A stretch of 64,000 nucleotides of DNA from an uncultured Sphingomonadaceae bacterium (GCA_913060895.1 CAJXSN010000012.1:1-64000); one strand, 5' to 3'; shown: positions 30,130 to 39,350, counted from the first letter of the stretch. Translations and numbers: made by a program. The notes: generated from the sequence alone by a model not told the origin.

Positions 30130-31242
30130 ATGCCGCACGAAAACCTGTTCGAACCTCTCACGATGGGCGCTTTCAAAGCGCGCAACCGCGTTCTGATGGC
30201 ACCGCTTACCCGGGGCCGCGCGACACAGCCCGGCTACGTCCCCAACGAAATGATGAAAACATATTACACCCAGCGCAGCGGCGCCGGGCTGATCATCAGC
30301 GAGGCAACCGGCATCAGCCGCGAAGGTCTGGGCTGGCCTGCGGCACCCGGCATCTGGTCGGACGAACAGGTCGAAGGCTGGAAGCCGGTGACGCAGTCCG
30401 TGCATGACGCGGGCGGCCTGATCATCCTTCAGCTGTGGCATATGGGCCGTGTGGTCCATCCCGATTTCCTGGACGGCGATGCACCGGTATCGGCCAGCGC
30501 CACGACGGCACCCGGCCATGCCCACACGCCAACCGGCCGGCAGGATCACCAGCAGGCCCGCGAACTGTCGGTGGCGGAAATTGCCCGGGTGGTGAGCGAC
30601 TATGCGCACGCTGCGGAAAACGCCAAGAAGGCAGGCTTCGACGGTGTTCAACTGCACGGCGCAAACGGCTATCTTGTCGATCAATTCCTGCGCCGCTCAA
30701 CAAATTTGCGGACCGACGAATATGGCGGCTCCGCCGAAAACCGCGCACGCTTCCTCGATGAAGTGCTGACGGCACTGGTGGGCGTCTGGGGGGCAGACCG
30801 GGTTGCCCTGCGTCTATCGCCAAATGGTGAAACACAAGGCTGCGACGATCCCGATCCCGCAACGACATTCGGTGTAGCCGCCAGCATCGCGCAAAAACAT
30901 GAACTGGCGTTCCTCGAACTGCGTGAGCCCGGCCCCAATGGAACCTTCGGATCGACCGATGTGCCCAAGCAGAGCCCGATGATACGCTCTACCTTCAACG
31001 GACCGCTGGTGTTGAACAGCGATTACACCCCGCAGGAAGCCAGCAGCGACATTGCAGACGGCAAGTGCGATGCAGTGGCCTTCGGTCGCCCGTTCATTTC
31101 CAATCCGGATCTGGTCGAACGCATTCGCGCAGGCGCTCCGCTGGCGGAGAACGTCAATGCCCCGCAAAGCTGGTATCTGCCGGGCGCGGAAGGGTATATC
31201 GACTACCCCACGATGGCCGAAGAAACCTCGGTCTCTGCGTAA
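30130..31242 (+). CDS. Alkene reductase, old yellow enzyme family
   Basis: A 370-residue FMN-dependent ene-reductase. It begins NLFEPLTMGAFKARNRVLMAPLTRGRA, with the FMN-binding PLTR region. ILQLWHMGRV, the substrate-binding FDGVQLHGANGYLVDQF and the FMN-phosphate segment VAFGRPFISNPDLVERI follow, as in NemA-type enzymes. It reduces activated C=C bonds such as in enones and may act on electrophiles. Start options are ATG at 30112 or 30130; the second matches the family better. A CitE-like gene starts 26 bases after its stop. Confidence 0.93.
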   Translation: MPHENLFEPLTMGAFKARNRVLMAPLTRGRATQPGYVPNEMMKTYYTQRSGAGLIISEATGISREGLGWPAAPGIWSDEQVEGWKPVTQSVHDAGGLIILQLWHMGRVVHPDFLDGDAPVSASATTAPGHAHTPTGRQDHQQARELSVAEIARVVSDYAHAAENAKKAGFDGVQLHGANGYLVDQFLRRSTNLRTDEYGGSAENRARFLDEVLTALVGVWGADRVALRLSPNGETQGCDDPDPATTFGVAASIAQKHELAFLELREPGPNGTFGSTDVPKQSPMIRSTFNGPLVLNSDYTPQEASSDIADGKCDAVAFGRPFISNPDLVERIRAGAPLAENVNAPQSWYLPGAEGYIDYPTMAEETSVSA

Positions 31243-31268
31243 GCAAGCACGGAAATAGGGTGGTCGGC

Positions 31269-32153
31269 ATGACAGCACAGATGCGATCTTGGTTAGTTGT
31301 GCCGGCCGACCAACCCGACAAGCTGGAGAAGGTTGTCGGTCTGGATGCCGATGTGATCCTGCTCGACCTGTCCTGCGTGGCAGAGAGCGGCAAGGCCGAT
31401 GCCCGTGCATTGACGGCCGAATTCCTCGGTTCCCGCCCCGCCCCGCGAGGCGGGTTGCCGGGCGCGCGCCGGTGGGTGCGGATAAATCCGCTGGGCACGG
31501 CCCATTGGCGCGAAGATCTGGTCGCCCTGATGCCCGGCGTGCCGGACGGCATCATGCTGCCGCGCGCCACTGGCGCTGCCGATATTACCCAGTTGGCAGC
31601 TGAAATTTACGAGCTGGAGCAGAAAACTCCCGCTGAACTCAATTCCGTCCGTATCGTGCCGCAAGTGGGCGATACCCCCGCCGCAGCCCTTGCCATTGCC
31701 GATCTGGTGCGTGACCTGCATCCGCGCCTGGCCGGTCTGTCATGGGATGCCGATGCCATGCTTGCATCGGGCGGAATGCGCCCCTTTGGCAAAGGGGTGC
31801 GGCGCTGGCCCGCCCCGCTGGGCCATGTTCGCGCCTCCGTGGTGCTGGCCGCGCGGGCCAATGGCCTGTTCGCGCTCGAGACACCCAGCAATGTTACGCG
31901 TGATGCCGATATTTTCCGGGCTGTTGCGACAGAAGCGCGTGCCGCCGGTTTCGACGCCATGATCGCCCGCCACCCTGCGCAGGTAAAACCGATCGAGGAA
32001 ATTTTCGCTCCTACGGATGAAGAGCGTTCGCGGGCTGCGGCTATTATCGCTGCATTCGAACTGCAGCCAGAGGTTCAGGTCGTTACGGTCGATCGCTTTG
32101 CTGCGGATCGCATCGAACTGGCCCGCGCCCGTAGAATTGTCGGCGAAATCTAG
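31269..32153 (+). CDS. HpcH/HpaI aldolase / citrate lyase beta-like (CitE) protein
   Basis: A 294-residue TIM-barrel protein of the CitE-like family. MRSWLVVPADQPDKLEKV at the start, ADVILLDLSCVAE with the metal-binding Asp region, RWVRINPLGT and LPRATGAADI fit the family, as do the late SWDADAMLASGG and HPAQVKPIEEIF. Such enzymes cleave or form malyl-CoA-type thioesters, but the substrate cannot be read. The usual metal-binding EDS/EDAV is replaced by LSCVAES here. The ATG at 31269 follows GGGTGG; a very long open frame upstream overlaps the ene-reductase and is rejected. Probably in one operon with it. Confidence 0.84.
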   Translation: MTAQMRSWLVVPADQPDKLEKVVGLDADVILLDLSCVAESGKADARALTAEFLGSRPAPRGGLPGARRWVRINPLGTAHWREDLVALMPGVPDGIMLPRATGAADITQLAAEIYELEQKTPAELNSVRIVPQVGDTPAAALAIADLVRDLHPRLAGLSWDADAMLASGGMRPFGKGVRRWPAPLGHVRASVVLAARANGLFALETPSNVTRDADIFRAVATEARAAGFDAMIARHPAQVKPIEEIFAPTDEERSRAAAIIAAFELQPEVQVVTVDRFAADRIELARARRIVGEI

Positions 32154-32174
32154 GGCTGCCTAGCCGCTATAGCC

Positions 32175-32474
32175 TTATTCCCCCGCACCACCTTCGGTGC
32201 CAGTCTCTTCGGTGCCAGTCTCTTCGGTGCCAGCCTCTTCGCTGGCGTCGTCGCTCTCATCTTCCTCCTCGTCCACGCCGCCGCGCGATGGGGCCTTGGA
32301 CGTCACCGCATCCAACGGCAGCATCGCGTCGCTGATAGAGCCGCCCTCCACTTTGCCCTCAGCGCCGGAGCCCTCAGCGGCCGCCTCTGCAAGGTCGGCA
32401 TCGCCGCCGCAGGCAGACAGGGCAAACACTCCGAATGAAATAAAGGCAGCAGCAGGAAATTTCAGGCGATTCAT
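32175..32474 (-). CDS. Small acidic lipoprotein
   Basis: A 99-residue lipoprotein. A signal sequence ends in the lipobox LSAC, giving the lipidated C22 ([22 protein letters not shown] is the N-terminus). The mature part is strongly acidic and low in complexity ([13 protein letters not shown]) and ends in tandem ETGTE repeats. It starts in a four-base overlap (ATGA) with the lipB stop, so the two are co-transcribed. Function unknown. The repeat length is likely variable between strains, because the DNA is a perfect tandem repeat. Confidence 0.72.
   Translation of the reverse strand: MNRLKFPAAAFISFGVFALSACGGDADLAEAAAEGSGAEGKVEGGSISDAMLPLDAVTSKAPSRGGVDEEEDESDDASEEAGTEETGTEETGTEGGAGE
32193..32237. 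repeat. 15-bp tandem repeat, three units
   Basis: TTCGGTGCCAGTCTC occurs at 32193-32207 and 32208-32222, and with one change at 32223-32237. It codes for the ETGTE tail of the lipoprotein. In-frame unit length means copy changes would not disrupt reading. Confidence 0.9.
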
Positions 32475-33139
32475 TCGGTTTCTCCGGAAAGCGCGGCGAA
32501 AAAGCCGGGCGCGGTATCCATCAGCGCCGCATCCCATTCTGCTGGCGAGAGCGCAATGCCCAGTTTGGCAAGACTGGTGACACCCAGCGTTTCGATCCCG
32601 CACGGCACGATACCGCTGAAATGCGAAAGATCGGGCGACAGGTTCACCGAAAACCCGTGCATCGTAACCCAGCGCCGCACCCGCACGCCGATGGCACCGA
32701 TTTTCGCCTCCACTCCGTCTGTATCACGGGTCCAGATGCCCACCCGGCCGTCCACCGACCAGCTTTCCACCCCCAGTGTCGCAAGGGTGGTAATCACCCA
32801 TCCTTCAAGCGAATGGACAAAGCGCCGTACATCGCGCCCGCGCATTTTCAGATCGAGCAGCACATAACCGACCCGCTGGCCCGGCCCGTGATAGGTATAA
32901 CGCCCGCCACGCCCCGTCTCGACAACATCGAAACGCGGATCAAGCATTTCCGCCGGATCGGCGCTGGTTCCGGCGGTGTACACGGGCGGATGCTCCAGCA
33001 GCCAGACCAGCTCGCTCGCTTCGCCTGCCGAAATGGCGCTGTTGCGCGCCTCCATTTCGGCCAGCGCGGCGCGGTAAGGCACAGGCGCTTGCTCCTGCTG
33101 CCATTCGATCATGTCGCCGGAAAGGTCCATCACTGCCAT
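32471..33139 (-). CDS. lipB: Octanoyltransferase LipB
   Basis: A 222-residue enzyme that moves octanoyl groups from acyl carrier protein to lipoyl-dependent proteins, the first step of lipoate synthesis. [21 protein letters not shown] is the family signature. The catalytic pair is K146 ([10 protein letters not shown]) and C180 (GIVPCGI). Several in-frame ATGs exist (33139, 33130, 33112); the last matches the usual MIEW start best, and the longest is listed. It diverges from a membrane-protein gene by 47 bases. lipA is not in the window. Confidence 0.95.
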   Translation of the reverse strand: MAVMDLSGDMIEWQQEQAPVPYRAALAEMEARNSAISAGEASELVWLLEHPPVYTAGTSADPAEMLDPRFDVVETGRGGRYTYHGPGQRVGYVLLDLKMRGRDVRRFVHSLEGWVITTLATLGVESWSVDGRVGIWTRDTDGVEAKIGAIGVRVRRWVTMHGFSVNLSPDLSHFSGIVPCGIETLGVTSLAKLGIALSPAEWDAALMDTAPGFFAALSGETE

Positions 33140-33186
33140 TGCTGGAGCAGTGCGCTGCGCTTATCAAGGGTGCAAGCAGGGAGAAT

Positions 33187-34059
33187 ATGATGGCCGCAAG
33201 CAATTCGTTCGACATGAGCCGCGCCTGGGAGGAAGCGACAGCCCTGCTGCGCGCCAACCGGCAAGTGGTCGCGGTGGTGTCAGGTGTGTTCTTCTTCCTG
33301 CCCTATCTGGCGGTGACCATGCTTGTGCCCGATCTTGGAACAATCATGGGCACCCAGTCGGTCGGCGGCGATCCGGAAGCAGCGATGGCCGCTATGGAGG
33401 CGGCGTTTCTTGAATATTGGTGGGTCTTTGTCCTGCTGGCCGTGGTTCAGGGCGTCGGAACGCTGGGCCTGCTGGCCATGCTGGGCCGCGATGGCAGGCC
33501 GACACTGGGCGAAGCGCTGACGAGCGGGCTGGCCGGATTGCTGCCTTATCTGGCGGCCAATATCCTGGTTGCCTTCGCCATAGTGCTGATCCTGGCAATC
33601 CTGGTGATGATCCTGTCACTCACCGGATCGCAGGCAATCGCCAGTCTGCCGATCGTTCTGGCGTTTCCGGTGATGATTTACGTCTATGTGAAAATATCCC
33701 TCCTCGCCCCGGTGATCGCAGTGGAGGACAGTCGCAATCCCGTCGCTGCTGTCCGGCGTTCGTGGGGCCTGACGAAAGGCAATTCCTTCCGCCTGCTGCT
33801 GTTCTACGCGTTGCTGATTGTGGCCTTCATCGTAGTCAGCCTGGTGCTGACGATGATTTTCGGAGTGCTTTTTGCCCTGCTCGGGGAGACGGCAGGACTG
33901 ATTGGCGGGGCGATTGTCAGTTCGGCAATCAATGCAGTGATGATGGTGGTGCTTCTGGCGGCAATGGCGGCGGCCCACCGGCAGTTATCCGGGCATGCCA
34001 CACGGGCCAGCATGCCCAGCGTACCCTCTGTCACCAAGGGCGGATCGAAGGGCGACTAA
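33187..34059 (+). CDS. Multi-pass membrane protein, GPDPase-membrane-domain-like
   Basis: A 290-residue protein with about six hydrophobic helices: 20-45, 68-95, 100-130, 140-160, 200-230 and 240-270 by eye. The pattern DSRNPVAAVRRSWGLTKGNSFRLLLFYALL resembles the membrane domain found with glycerophosphodiester phosphodiesterases and in YciC-type proteins. The start ATG at 33187 has GGGAGAAT before it. Function unknown. It converges with a methyltransferase gene, overlapping stops by four bases. Confidence 0.78.
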   Translation: MMAASNSFDMSRAWEEATALLRANRQVVAVVSGVFFFLPYLAVTMLVPDLGTIMGTQSVGGDPEAAMAAMEAAFLEYWWVFVLLAVVQGVGTLGLLAMLGRDGRPTLGEALTSGLAGLLPYLAANILVAFAIVLILAILVMILSLTGSQAIASLPIVLAFPVMIYVYVKISLLAPVIAVEDSRNPVAAVRRSWGLTKGNSFRLLLFYALLIVAFIVVSLVLTMIFGVLFALLGETAGLIGGAIVSSAINAVMMVVLLAAMAAAHRQLSGHATRASMPSVPSVTKGGSKGD

Positions 34060-34685
34060 TCCTTCCAGCCCCAGAACAACTTGCACGGCAGGATATTCCA
34101 GAACTCGAACCCGCTATCGATGCGGGTGAATTCCTGCGCCATCAGATCCCGCACGGCAGCGGTGAACTGATAGGCCATGAATGCGCCGCCGGGGCGCAAT
34201 ATGCGATGTGTGCCCGCCATGATTGCAGGGCCGACACCGTTCGGCAGGGTGGAGAAAGGCAGGCCGGACAGGATGTAATCGGCGTGGCCGCGCCCGCTGG
34301 CCTGCACGATTTCCTCTACATCGGCGGCCGATCCCAGCACGGCGGTAAAGCGGCTGTCACGGATCGTTTCGTTGAGATAATCGACAAACAGCGGGTTGGT
34401 GTCGATCGCAATCAGCGCCCCATCGGCCGGCAGCTTCTCCAGAACCGGCAGGCAGAATGTACCGACCCCCGGCCCGTATTCCACGAACAGTTGGCAATTC
34501 GCCCAATCGACCGGCTCCAGCATCTTGTCTATCGTATAGCGGGAGGACGGGATTACCGAGCCGACCATGCGCGGATGTTCGATAAAGCCGCGTAAGAATA
34601 CGCCCCAATGGCCGGACACACGGCCAGCGCGCTGGGCCAGACGGTCGCGCAACCTTCCAAGGGCTAGAAAATCGTTATCGGCCAA
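34056..34685 (-). CDS. Class I SAM methyltransferase, PmtA-like
   Basis: A 209-residue SAM-dependent methyltransferase. The N-terminal LRGFIEHPRMVGSVIPSSR resembles the start of rhodobacterial phosphatidylethanolamine N-methyltransferases. The SAM-binding motif I is VEYGPGVGTFCLPVLE, followed by the acidic residue at the end of strand 2 (AIDTNP) and DYILSGLPFSTLP in place of motif IV (NLPY-like). The closest reading is phospholipid N-methylation, but rRNA adenine methylase-like proteins share these motifs, so the substrate is uncertain. It diverges from an MFS transporter. Confidence 0.8.
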   Translation of the reverse strand: MADNDFLALGRLRDRLAQRAGRVSGHWGVFLRGFIEHPRMVGSVIPSSRYTIDKMLEPVDWANCQLFVEYGPGVGTFCLPVLEKLPADGALIAIDTNPLFVDYLNETIRDSRFTAVLGSAADVEEIVQASGRGHADYILSGLPFSTLPNGVGPAIMAGTHRILRPGGAFMAYQFTAAVRDLMAQEFTRIDSGFEFWNILPCKLFWGWKD

Positions 34686-34777
34686 GAGCGTCCTCCGTTG
34701 GGCAGGCGTCGGACGCTTACTATCCCTCTGCCATATTGCAACCGCCGCTTGGTCGGCCTAGCACCGCGATCAATATC

Positions 34778-36175
34778 ATGGCCGACGCCGATCCCCCTTC
34801 TCCCGCGATGGCAAAAGCGCCTTCCCTTACCCGTCCCCGCCCTATTTCGCGCGGCCGGCTGGTCCTGCTGTTTACAGTTATGCTGGTGACCGCAGCGGGC
34901 AATACGGCGATGCAGTCTGTCATGCCCAGCATCGGCACCGCGCTTGGCGTCTCCGATGTCTGGATCAGTCTGGCTTACAGCTGGTCCGCGATTTTGTGGG
35001 TCGGCTGTGCCCCGATCTGGGCAAAACGGAGCGACCGGCGCGGCCGCAAGTCAATGATGGCGCTGGGTCTGATCGGCTTTTCCACATCGATGGCGCTGTG
35101 CGGAATTGTGCTGTGGGCCGGGCTGGCGGGTCTGATCCCGGCGCTGTGGACGTTGGTGCTGTTTGCCTCGTGCCGCGCGCTGTACGGTCTGTTCGGCTCT
35201 GCGGCGCCGCCCGCCGTGCAGGCCTATGTCGCCAGCCGTACGCCGCGCGCAGAACGGACACAGGCGCTGTCGCTGATCTCTTCCAGCTTCGGGCTCGGCA
35301 CAGTAGTCGGCCCGGCACTCGCGCCCTTGCTGATCTTCCCGTTCATTGGCCTGACCGGCCCGTTTATCGCCTTTGCCGCAATCGGTGTCGTCACCCTGAT
35401 GGCCCTCCGCCTGCGCCTGCCCAATGATGAACCGCAATTTGCGGCACGCGGAGCGGCATTCGATGCGCCCTACGGCAATAGCGGTTCTGCCCGGCACGAC
35501 CATAAGCGCAAGGGCGAACCTGAAGCGGCCCAGACCATCAGCGAGGATGATGACGACACGCTGCCCGGCGATATCCCCGACCTCGCCTGGCGCGATGCCC
35601 GCACCACGCCGTGGTACATTGCCGGATTGCTGGGCGGCCATGCCCAGGCAATGACTCTGGGTATAGCGGGCTTCCTGGTGCTCGACCGGCTGGGGCTGCG
35701 GGCCGATCCGATGGCGGGCGCCGGCCCCGTCGGCATCGTGCTGATGGTGGGCGCTGTGGCGACTTTGCTGGCGCAATGGGGCCTGATACCGACACTGCAT
35801 CTGGGTCCGCGCGCAGCGACTCTGTCGGGCATGATGCTGGCCATAGCCGGCGTGACATTGTTCGCCGTGGCGCAGGATCTGCATGCGATTGCGCTTGGCT
35901 TCGGCATCGCTTCGCTTGGCTTCGGACTGTTCCGGCCCGGATTTACAGCCGGGGCCTCGCTAGCGGTCTCGCGCCCAGAACAGGGACAGGTGTCGGGCAA
36001 GGTTGCGTCGATCAACGGGGCCGGTTTCGTTTACGCCCCTGCGCTGGGTGTATGGCTGTATGGCCATTCGGACTGGCTGGCGTTCATCACAGTAGTGCTG
36101 TTCTGCCTGGCCGCGCTGCTGCTTGGCTGGCGGGGACTGCAGGCCGATGAGGATCTGACGACCGAGCGTACCTAG
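34778..36175 (+). CDS. MFS transporter
   Basis: A 465-residue major facilitator. The loop-2/3 motif reads AKRSDRRGRKSMMALG, and there are twelve hydrophobic helices with a long charged central loop around residues 215-275 (PEAAQTISEDDDDTLPGD). It is probably an efflux carrier, but substrates are not predictable. The ATG at 34778 is preferred over a TTG at 34736. Its stop overlaps the convergent arsC-like gene by four bases. Confidence 0.9.
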   Translation: MADADPPSPAMAKAPSLTRPRPISRGRLVLLFTVMLVTAAGNTAMQSVMPSIGTALGVSDVWISLAYSWSAILWVGCAPIWAKRSDRRGRKSMMALGLIGFSTSMALCGIVLWAGLAGLIPALWTLVLFASCRALYGLFGSAAPPAVQAYVASRTPRAERTQALSLISSSFGLGTVVGPALAPLLIFPFIGLTGPFIAFAAIGVVTLMALRLRLPNDEPQFAARGAAFDAPYGNSGSARHDHKRKGEPEAAQTISEDDDDTLPGDIPDLAWRDARTTPWYIAGLLGGHAQAMTLGIAGFLVLDRLGLRADPMAGAGPVGIVLMVGAVATLLAQWGLIPTLHLGPRAATLSGMMLAIAGVTLFAVAQDLHAIALGFGIASLGFGLFRPGFTAGASLAVSRPEQGQVSGKVASINGAGFVYAPALGVWLYGHSDWLAFITVVLFCLAALLLGWRGLQADEDLTTERT

Positions 36176-36516
36176 AGAATTTCCTCGATACGCTCTGTCG
36201 GGCGGCCCAGCCGCACGCCTTTCTCCGTCTCCACCAGTGGCCGCTCAATATAGCGCGGGTCTTCTGCCATTGCGGCCAAAACCGTCTGATCGCCCGCTTC
36301 TGTCAATCCGCGCTCCTTCGCATCGGTGCCGCTGGTTCGCACGCCTTCACGCGGAGCCATTCCGGCATCGCGGTACAGCTGCGCCAGCTTATCCTGCGTC
36401 GGCGGCGTCTTCAGATAACGAACCACTTCGAGGTCGATGCCATCCTTACCCTCCAGCAAAGCCAGTGCCGCGCGGGATTTGCTGCAATTGGGATTGTGCC
36501 AGATCGTCGCTTTCAT
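36172..36516 (-). CDS. arsC: Arsenate reductase (glutaredoxin type)
   Basis: A 114-residue thioredoxin-fold protein of the ArsC family. C11 in HNPNCSKSR is the nucleophile. The downstream RPLVETEKGVRLGRP carries the arginine-containing RPL motif, and YLKTPPT is the cis-proline region. It reduces arsenate to arsenite with glutathione and glutaredoxin. YfgD-type relatives of unknown role share these features. No arsR, arsB or acr3 is adjacent. The ATG at 36516 (MKATIWHNP) is chosen over 36549. Confidence 0.88.
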   Translation of the reverse strand: MKATIWHNPNCSKSRAALALLEGKDGIDLEVVRYLKTPPTQDKLAQLYRDAGMAPREGVRTSGTDAKERGLTEAGDQTVLAAMAEDPRYIERPLVETEKGVRLGRPTERIEEIL

Positions 36517-36602
36517 CGGGTGCCTTCCGGTGTTGGGTAAATGTGACACCGATGCTTAGCGAACAGAAAAAATTCGCCAAGCGCGAAAACAGGGTTGCGA
36601 GT

Positions 36603-36646
36603 GCGAGTAATTCTCAATAGCGGGGCTTGTATTGAGAATTACTCGC
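36603..36646. promoter_or_regulatory. Perfect 17-bp inverted repeat, probable paired Fur operator
   Basis: GCGAGTAATTCTCAATA (36603-36619) is repeated in exact inverse at 36630-36646 (TATTGAGAATTACTCGC), with a 10-base spacer. Each arm contains the near-palindrome GAGAATTACTC, which resembles Fur-type half-site arrays (TGAGAAT..). It lies 15 bases upstream of the siderophore receptor start. Iron regulation is inference from position and sequence resemblance. Confidence 0.65.
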
Positions 36647-36661
36647 AAGAAAGCCTTTACC

Positions 36662-38743
36662 ATGCGCACCTCCATCCGTACCGCCCTGCTGCTGACTGCG
36701 AGTCTGACAATCCCGCAAACCGCATTCGCCGCCGATGATCTTGCTCCCGAACGTGAGTATCTGCCCGGCGAAATCACCGTGGTCGGGGCCAGGGACGGAT
36801 ACGATACCGATGACGGTTCCACCGGCACCAAAACTCCTACTCCGTTAATCGATGTGCCCCAGACGGTGACCTTCATCACCGAAGACCAGCTGGAGGACCA
36901 GTCCGTTCGCCAGTTAGGCGAAGCCTTGCGTTATGTCCCTGGTGTCAGTCTGGAAACAGGCGAAGGCCATCGTGACGAGATTTTCATTCGCGGGCAGGAA
37001 ACCACTGCCGATTTCTACATCGACGGCCTGCGTGACGATGCGCAATACTATCGCTCGCTCTACAACGTCAGCCGCGTCGAAGTGCTGAAGGGCGCCAATG
37101 CATTGATCTTCGGGCGTGGCGGCGGCGGCGGTGTGGTCAACCGCGTCAGCAAACGGGCCGATCTGTCTGATGTGTTCACAAGCGCCGATTTCTCGGTCGA
37201 TACCTTCGGCGCATTTGCCGGTGTGGTCGATGTGAACCAGCCGGTCGGCGATACTGTCGCGCTGCGGCTGGCCGCGACTTACGAGGAATTCGGCAACGAC
37301 CGTGATTTCTATGAAGGCCGCTTCATCGGCATCTCTCCCACCGTAACGGCGCAGCTTGGCCCCGACACCGTGCTGCGCGCGACCTACACCTATGATGATG
37401 ACAACCGCGTAGTCGATCGCGGCGTTCCGTCTTTTGATGGCGGCCCGCTGCAAGGGTTCGACTCTACATTCTTCGGCGCGCCCGGCTTCAACAATACCAG
37501 CGCCGAAGTGCATATCGGCCGTGTGCGGCTGGAGCATGAATTCTCCGATACCCTCAGCGTCAACGCCTCTGCCCAATATGCCGATTACGACAAGCTCTAC
37601 GCCAATATCCTGCCACGCAGCACCGATCTGGCGACCGTCGAGCTGGGCGGATATCAGGATGGCCAGACGCGCCAGAACCTGATCGGGCAGGCCAATCTGG
37701 TCTGGCAGGTCGATACAGGCGCCCTGTCCAACACCCTGCTGGTAGGGATAGAAGGCAGCACGCAGGACAGCACGAACACCCGCCGCAATGCGGTTTTTGC
37801 AGACGGAGCATCGACGCCGCTGGCAGACACCATCGCCGTGCCCGCCTTCACCCTCTCCCCGATTATCCGTGACCGCGCGAGCGAGCTGGGTGTGTTCTCG
37901 GCCTATATCCAGAATCAGCTGGAAATCGGCGACAAGGTGGAGATTGTTGCCGGCCTGCGTTACGACCGGTTCGATCTGGAAACCGAAGACCGTCTGGCCG
38001 GCGCCCCGGGCAACAGGGTGGATACAGAAGTCAGCCCCCGCGTCGGCCTGATTTTCAAGCCCCGCGAGAATGTCTCCCTTTACGCATCCTATGCCGAAAG
38101 CTTCCTGCCGCAGGCGGGCGACCAGTTCTTTCTGCTTTCCCCCACTGCCGCCACGCTGGATCCCGAAAAGTTCGAAAATCTGGAGATCGGCGCGAAATGG
38201 GCGGTGCGCCCCGGACTGCTTGCCACGGTATCGCTGTTCCGGCTCGACCGTGACAACACCACCGCGCCCGACCCTGCCAATACCGGTTTGACGGTGCTGA
38301 CCGGCGCCAGCCGTGTAGAGGGCTTCGAAGCCAATCTGATCGGTGAAGTCACGCCGTTCTGGGAAGCCAGCCTAGGCTACACCTATCTCGATGGGGAAAT
38401 CACGCAAACCACCGCGTCTGCCGCTGCCGGAACAACACTGCAGCAGCTTCCCCGGCACCAGTTCAGCGCATGGAACCGCTTCGACGTAAGCTCGCAGCTC
38501 GGTTTCGGCATCGGGGTGATTTATCAGGACGAACAGTTCACCAGCTTCTCCAACCAGGTAACGTTACCGGACTACTGGCGCTTCGACGCGGCTGTGTTTT
38601 ATGATGTGAACGAGCGTGTTTCGCTCCAGCTCAATATCGAGAACCTGTTCGACGAAAGCTATTACCCAAGCGCTCATGGCGACAGCAACATCCAGCCAGG
38701 CGAGCCGTTCAGCGCGCGATTTGGTGTGCGGCTGAAAATGTAG
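36662..38743 (+). CDS. TonB-dependent siderophore receptor
   Basis: A 693-residue outer-membrane receptor. Signal peptide 1-24 (...TIPQTAFAAD) is followed by a plug with the siderophore-receptor pattern TKTPTPLIDVPQTVTFIT, LRYVPGVSLETGEG and RVEVLKGANALIFGRGG, then a beta-barrel ending FGVRLKM. The set of motifs fits ferric-catecholate/hydroxamate-type receptors. The ATG at 36662 follows AAGAAAG and lies just after a 17-bp inverted repeat thought to be a Fur operator. A longer frame from 36632 would run through that operator and is rejected. No siderophore synthesis genes or fecIR pair are adjacent. Confidence 0.95.
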   Translation: MRTSIRTALLLTASLTIPQTAFAADDLAPEREYLPGEITVVGARDGYDTDDGSTGTKTPTPLIDVPQTVTFITEDQLEDQSVRQLGEALRYVPGVSLETGEGHRDEIFIRGQETTADFYIDGLRDDAQYYRSLYNVSRVEVLKGANALIFGRGGGGGVVNRVSKRADLSDVFTSADFSVDTFGAFAGVVDVNQPVGDTVALRLAATYEEFGNDRDFYEGRFIGISPTVTAQLGPDTVLRATYTYDDDNRVVDRGVPSFDGGPLQGFDSTFFGAPGFNNTSAEVHIGRVRLEHEFSDTLSVNASAQYADYDKLYANILPRSTDLATVELGGYQDGQTRQNLIGQANLVWQVDTGALSNTLLVGIEGSTQDSTNTRRNAVFADGASTPLADTIAVPAFTLSPIIRDRASELGVFSAYIQNQLEIGDKVEIVAGLRYDRFDLETEDRLAGAPGNRVDTEVSPRVGLIFKPRENVSLYASYAESFLPQAGDQFFLLSPTAATLDPEKFENLEIGAKWAVRPGLLATVSLFRLDRDNTTAPDPANTGLTVLTGASRVEGFEANLIGEVTPFWEASLGYTYLDGEITQTTASAAAGTTLQQLPRHQFSAWNRFDVSSQLGFGIGVIYQDEQFTSFSNQVTLPDYWRFDAAVFYDVNERVSLQLNIENLFDESYYPSAHGDSNIQPGEPFSARFGVRLKM

Positions 38744-38766
38744 GAAAGCAGTGGCCCCTTGTCTGC

Positions 38767-39312
38767 CTACTCTTCAGGCGGAGGGGCCATCGCCGGAACA
38801 GCTTCGGCGGCATCCTCTGCCGTGATGCCGGGCGCGGGCGCTGCGCTGATGCGTTCTTCACGGCGGGTAACAGAGGCTGCACGCTGGACCGCGCGGACCA
38901 GTCGCGGCTGAACACCGCAGGGGCACAGGTTGGGGATCGCCTCGGCAATCTCCGCCTCGCTCGGCCCGGCATTGCGGCTCAGCAGCGCGGCAGCCGCCAT
39001 AGCTATACCGGGGGTGCAGAACCCGCACTGTATCGCCTGTTCTGCCACCAGAGCCTGCTGCACCGGATGCGACCGGTCGCGGGCAAGCCCTTCGATTGTA
39101 GTGATGAAGCGGCCCTCCGCCTCGGCAATGGTAATCAGGCAACTGCGCAGCGCAGCGCCATCGACCAGCACCATGCACGCGCCGCAATCCCCCTTGCCGC
39201 AGCCGTTCTTGGTCCCGGTAAGGTTGGAAGCTTCCCGCAGAGCCCACATCAGCGGGGTATCGCCATCGAGCAGATACTCGACCGGGCGATCGTTCACGGT
39301 CATGCGCGGCAC
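38767..39312 (-). CDS. Orphan 2Fe-2S small subunit of a molybdenum hydroxylase
   Basis: A 181-residue protein of the isoquinoline 1-oxidoreductase alpha (IorA)/xanthine dehydrogenase small-subunit family. The plant-type cluster is C38, C43, C46 (NGCGKGDCGAC) and C58 (RSCL). The second cluster is C96, C99 (CGFC) and C130, C132 (LCPCG). A proline/alanine-rich extension (about 150-181) is unusual. The GTG start at 39312 has AGGGGA nine bases upstream; an ATG three codons later is the alternative. The large molybdopterin subunit it needs is not on either side. Confidence 0.9.
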   Translation of the reverse strand: MPRMTVNDRPVEYLLDGDTPLMWALREASNLTGTKNGCGKGDCGACMVLVDGAALRSCLITIAEAEGRFITTIEGLARDRSHPVQQALVAEQAIQCGFCTPGIAMAAAALLSRNAGPSEAEIAEAIPNLCPCGVQPRLVRAVQRAASVTRREERISAAPAPGITAEDAAEAVPAMAPPPEE

Positions 39313-39350
39313 GGCGCTAGTCCCCTGATGCTCGGGTCAGATCAGGCGAT

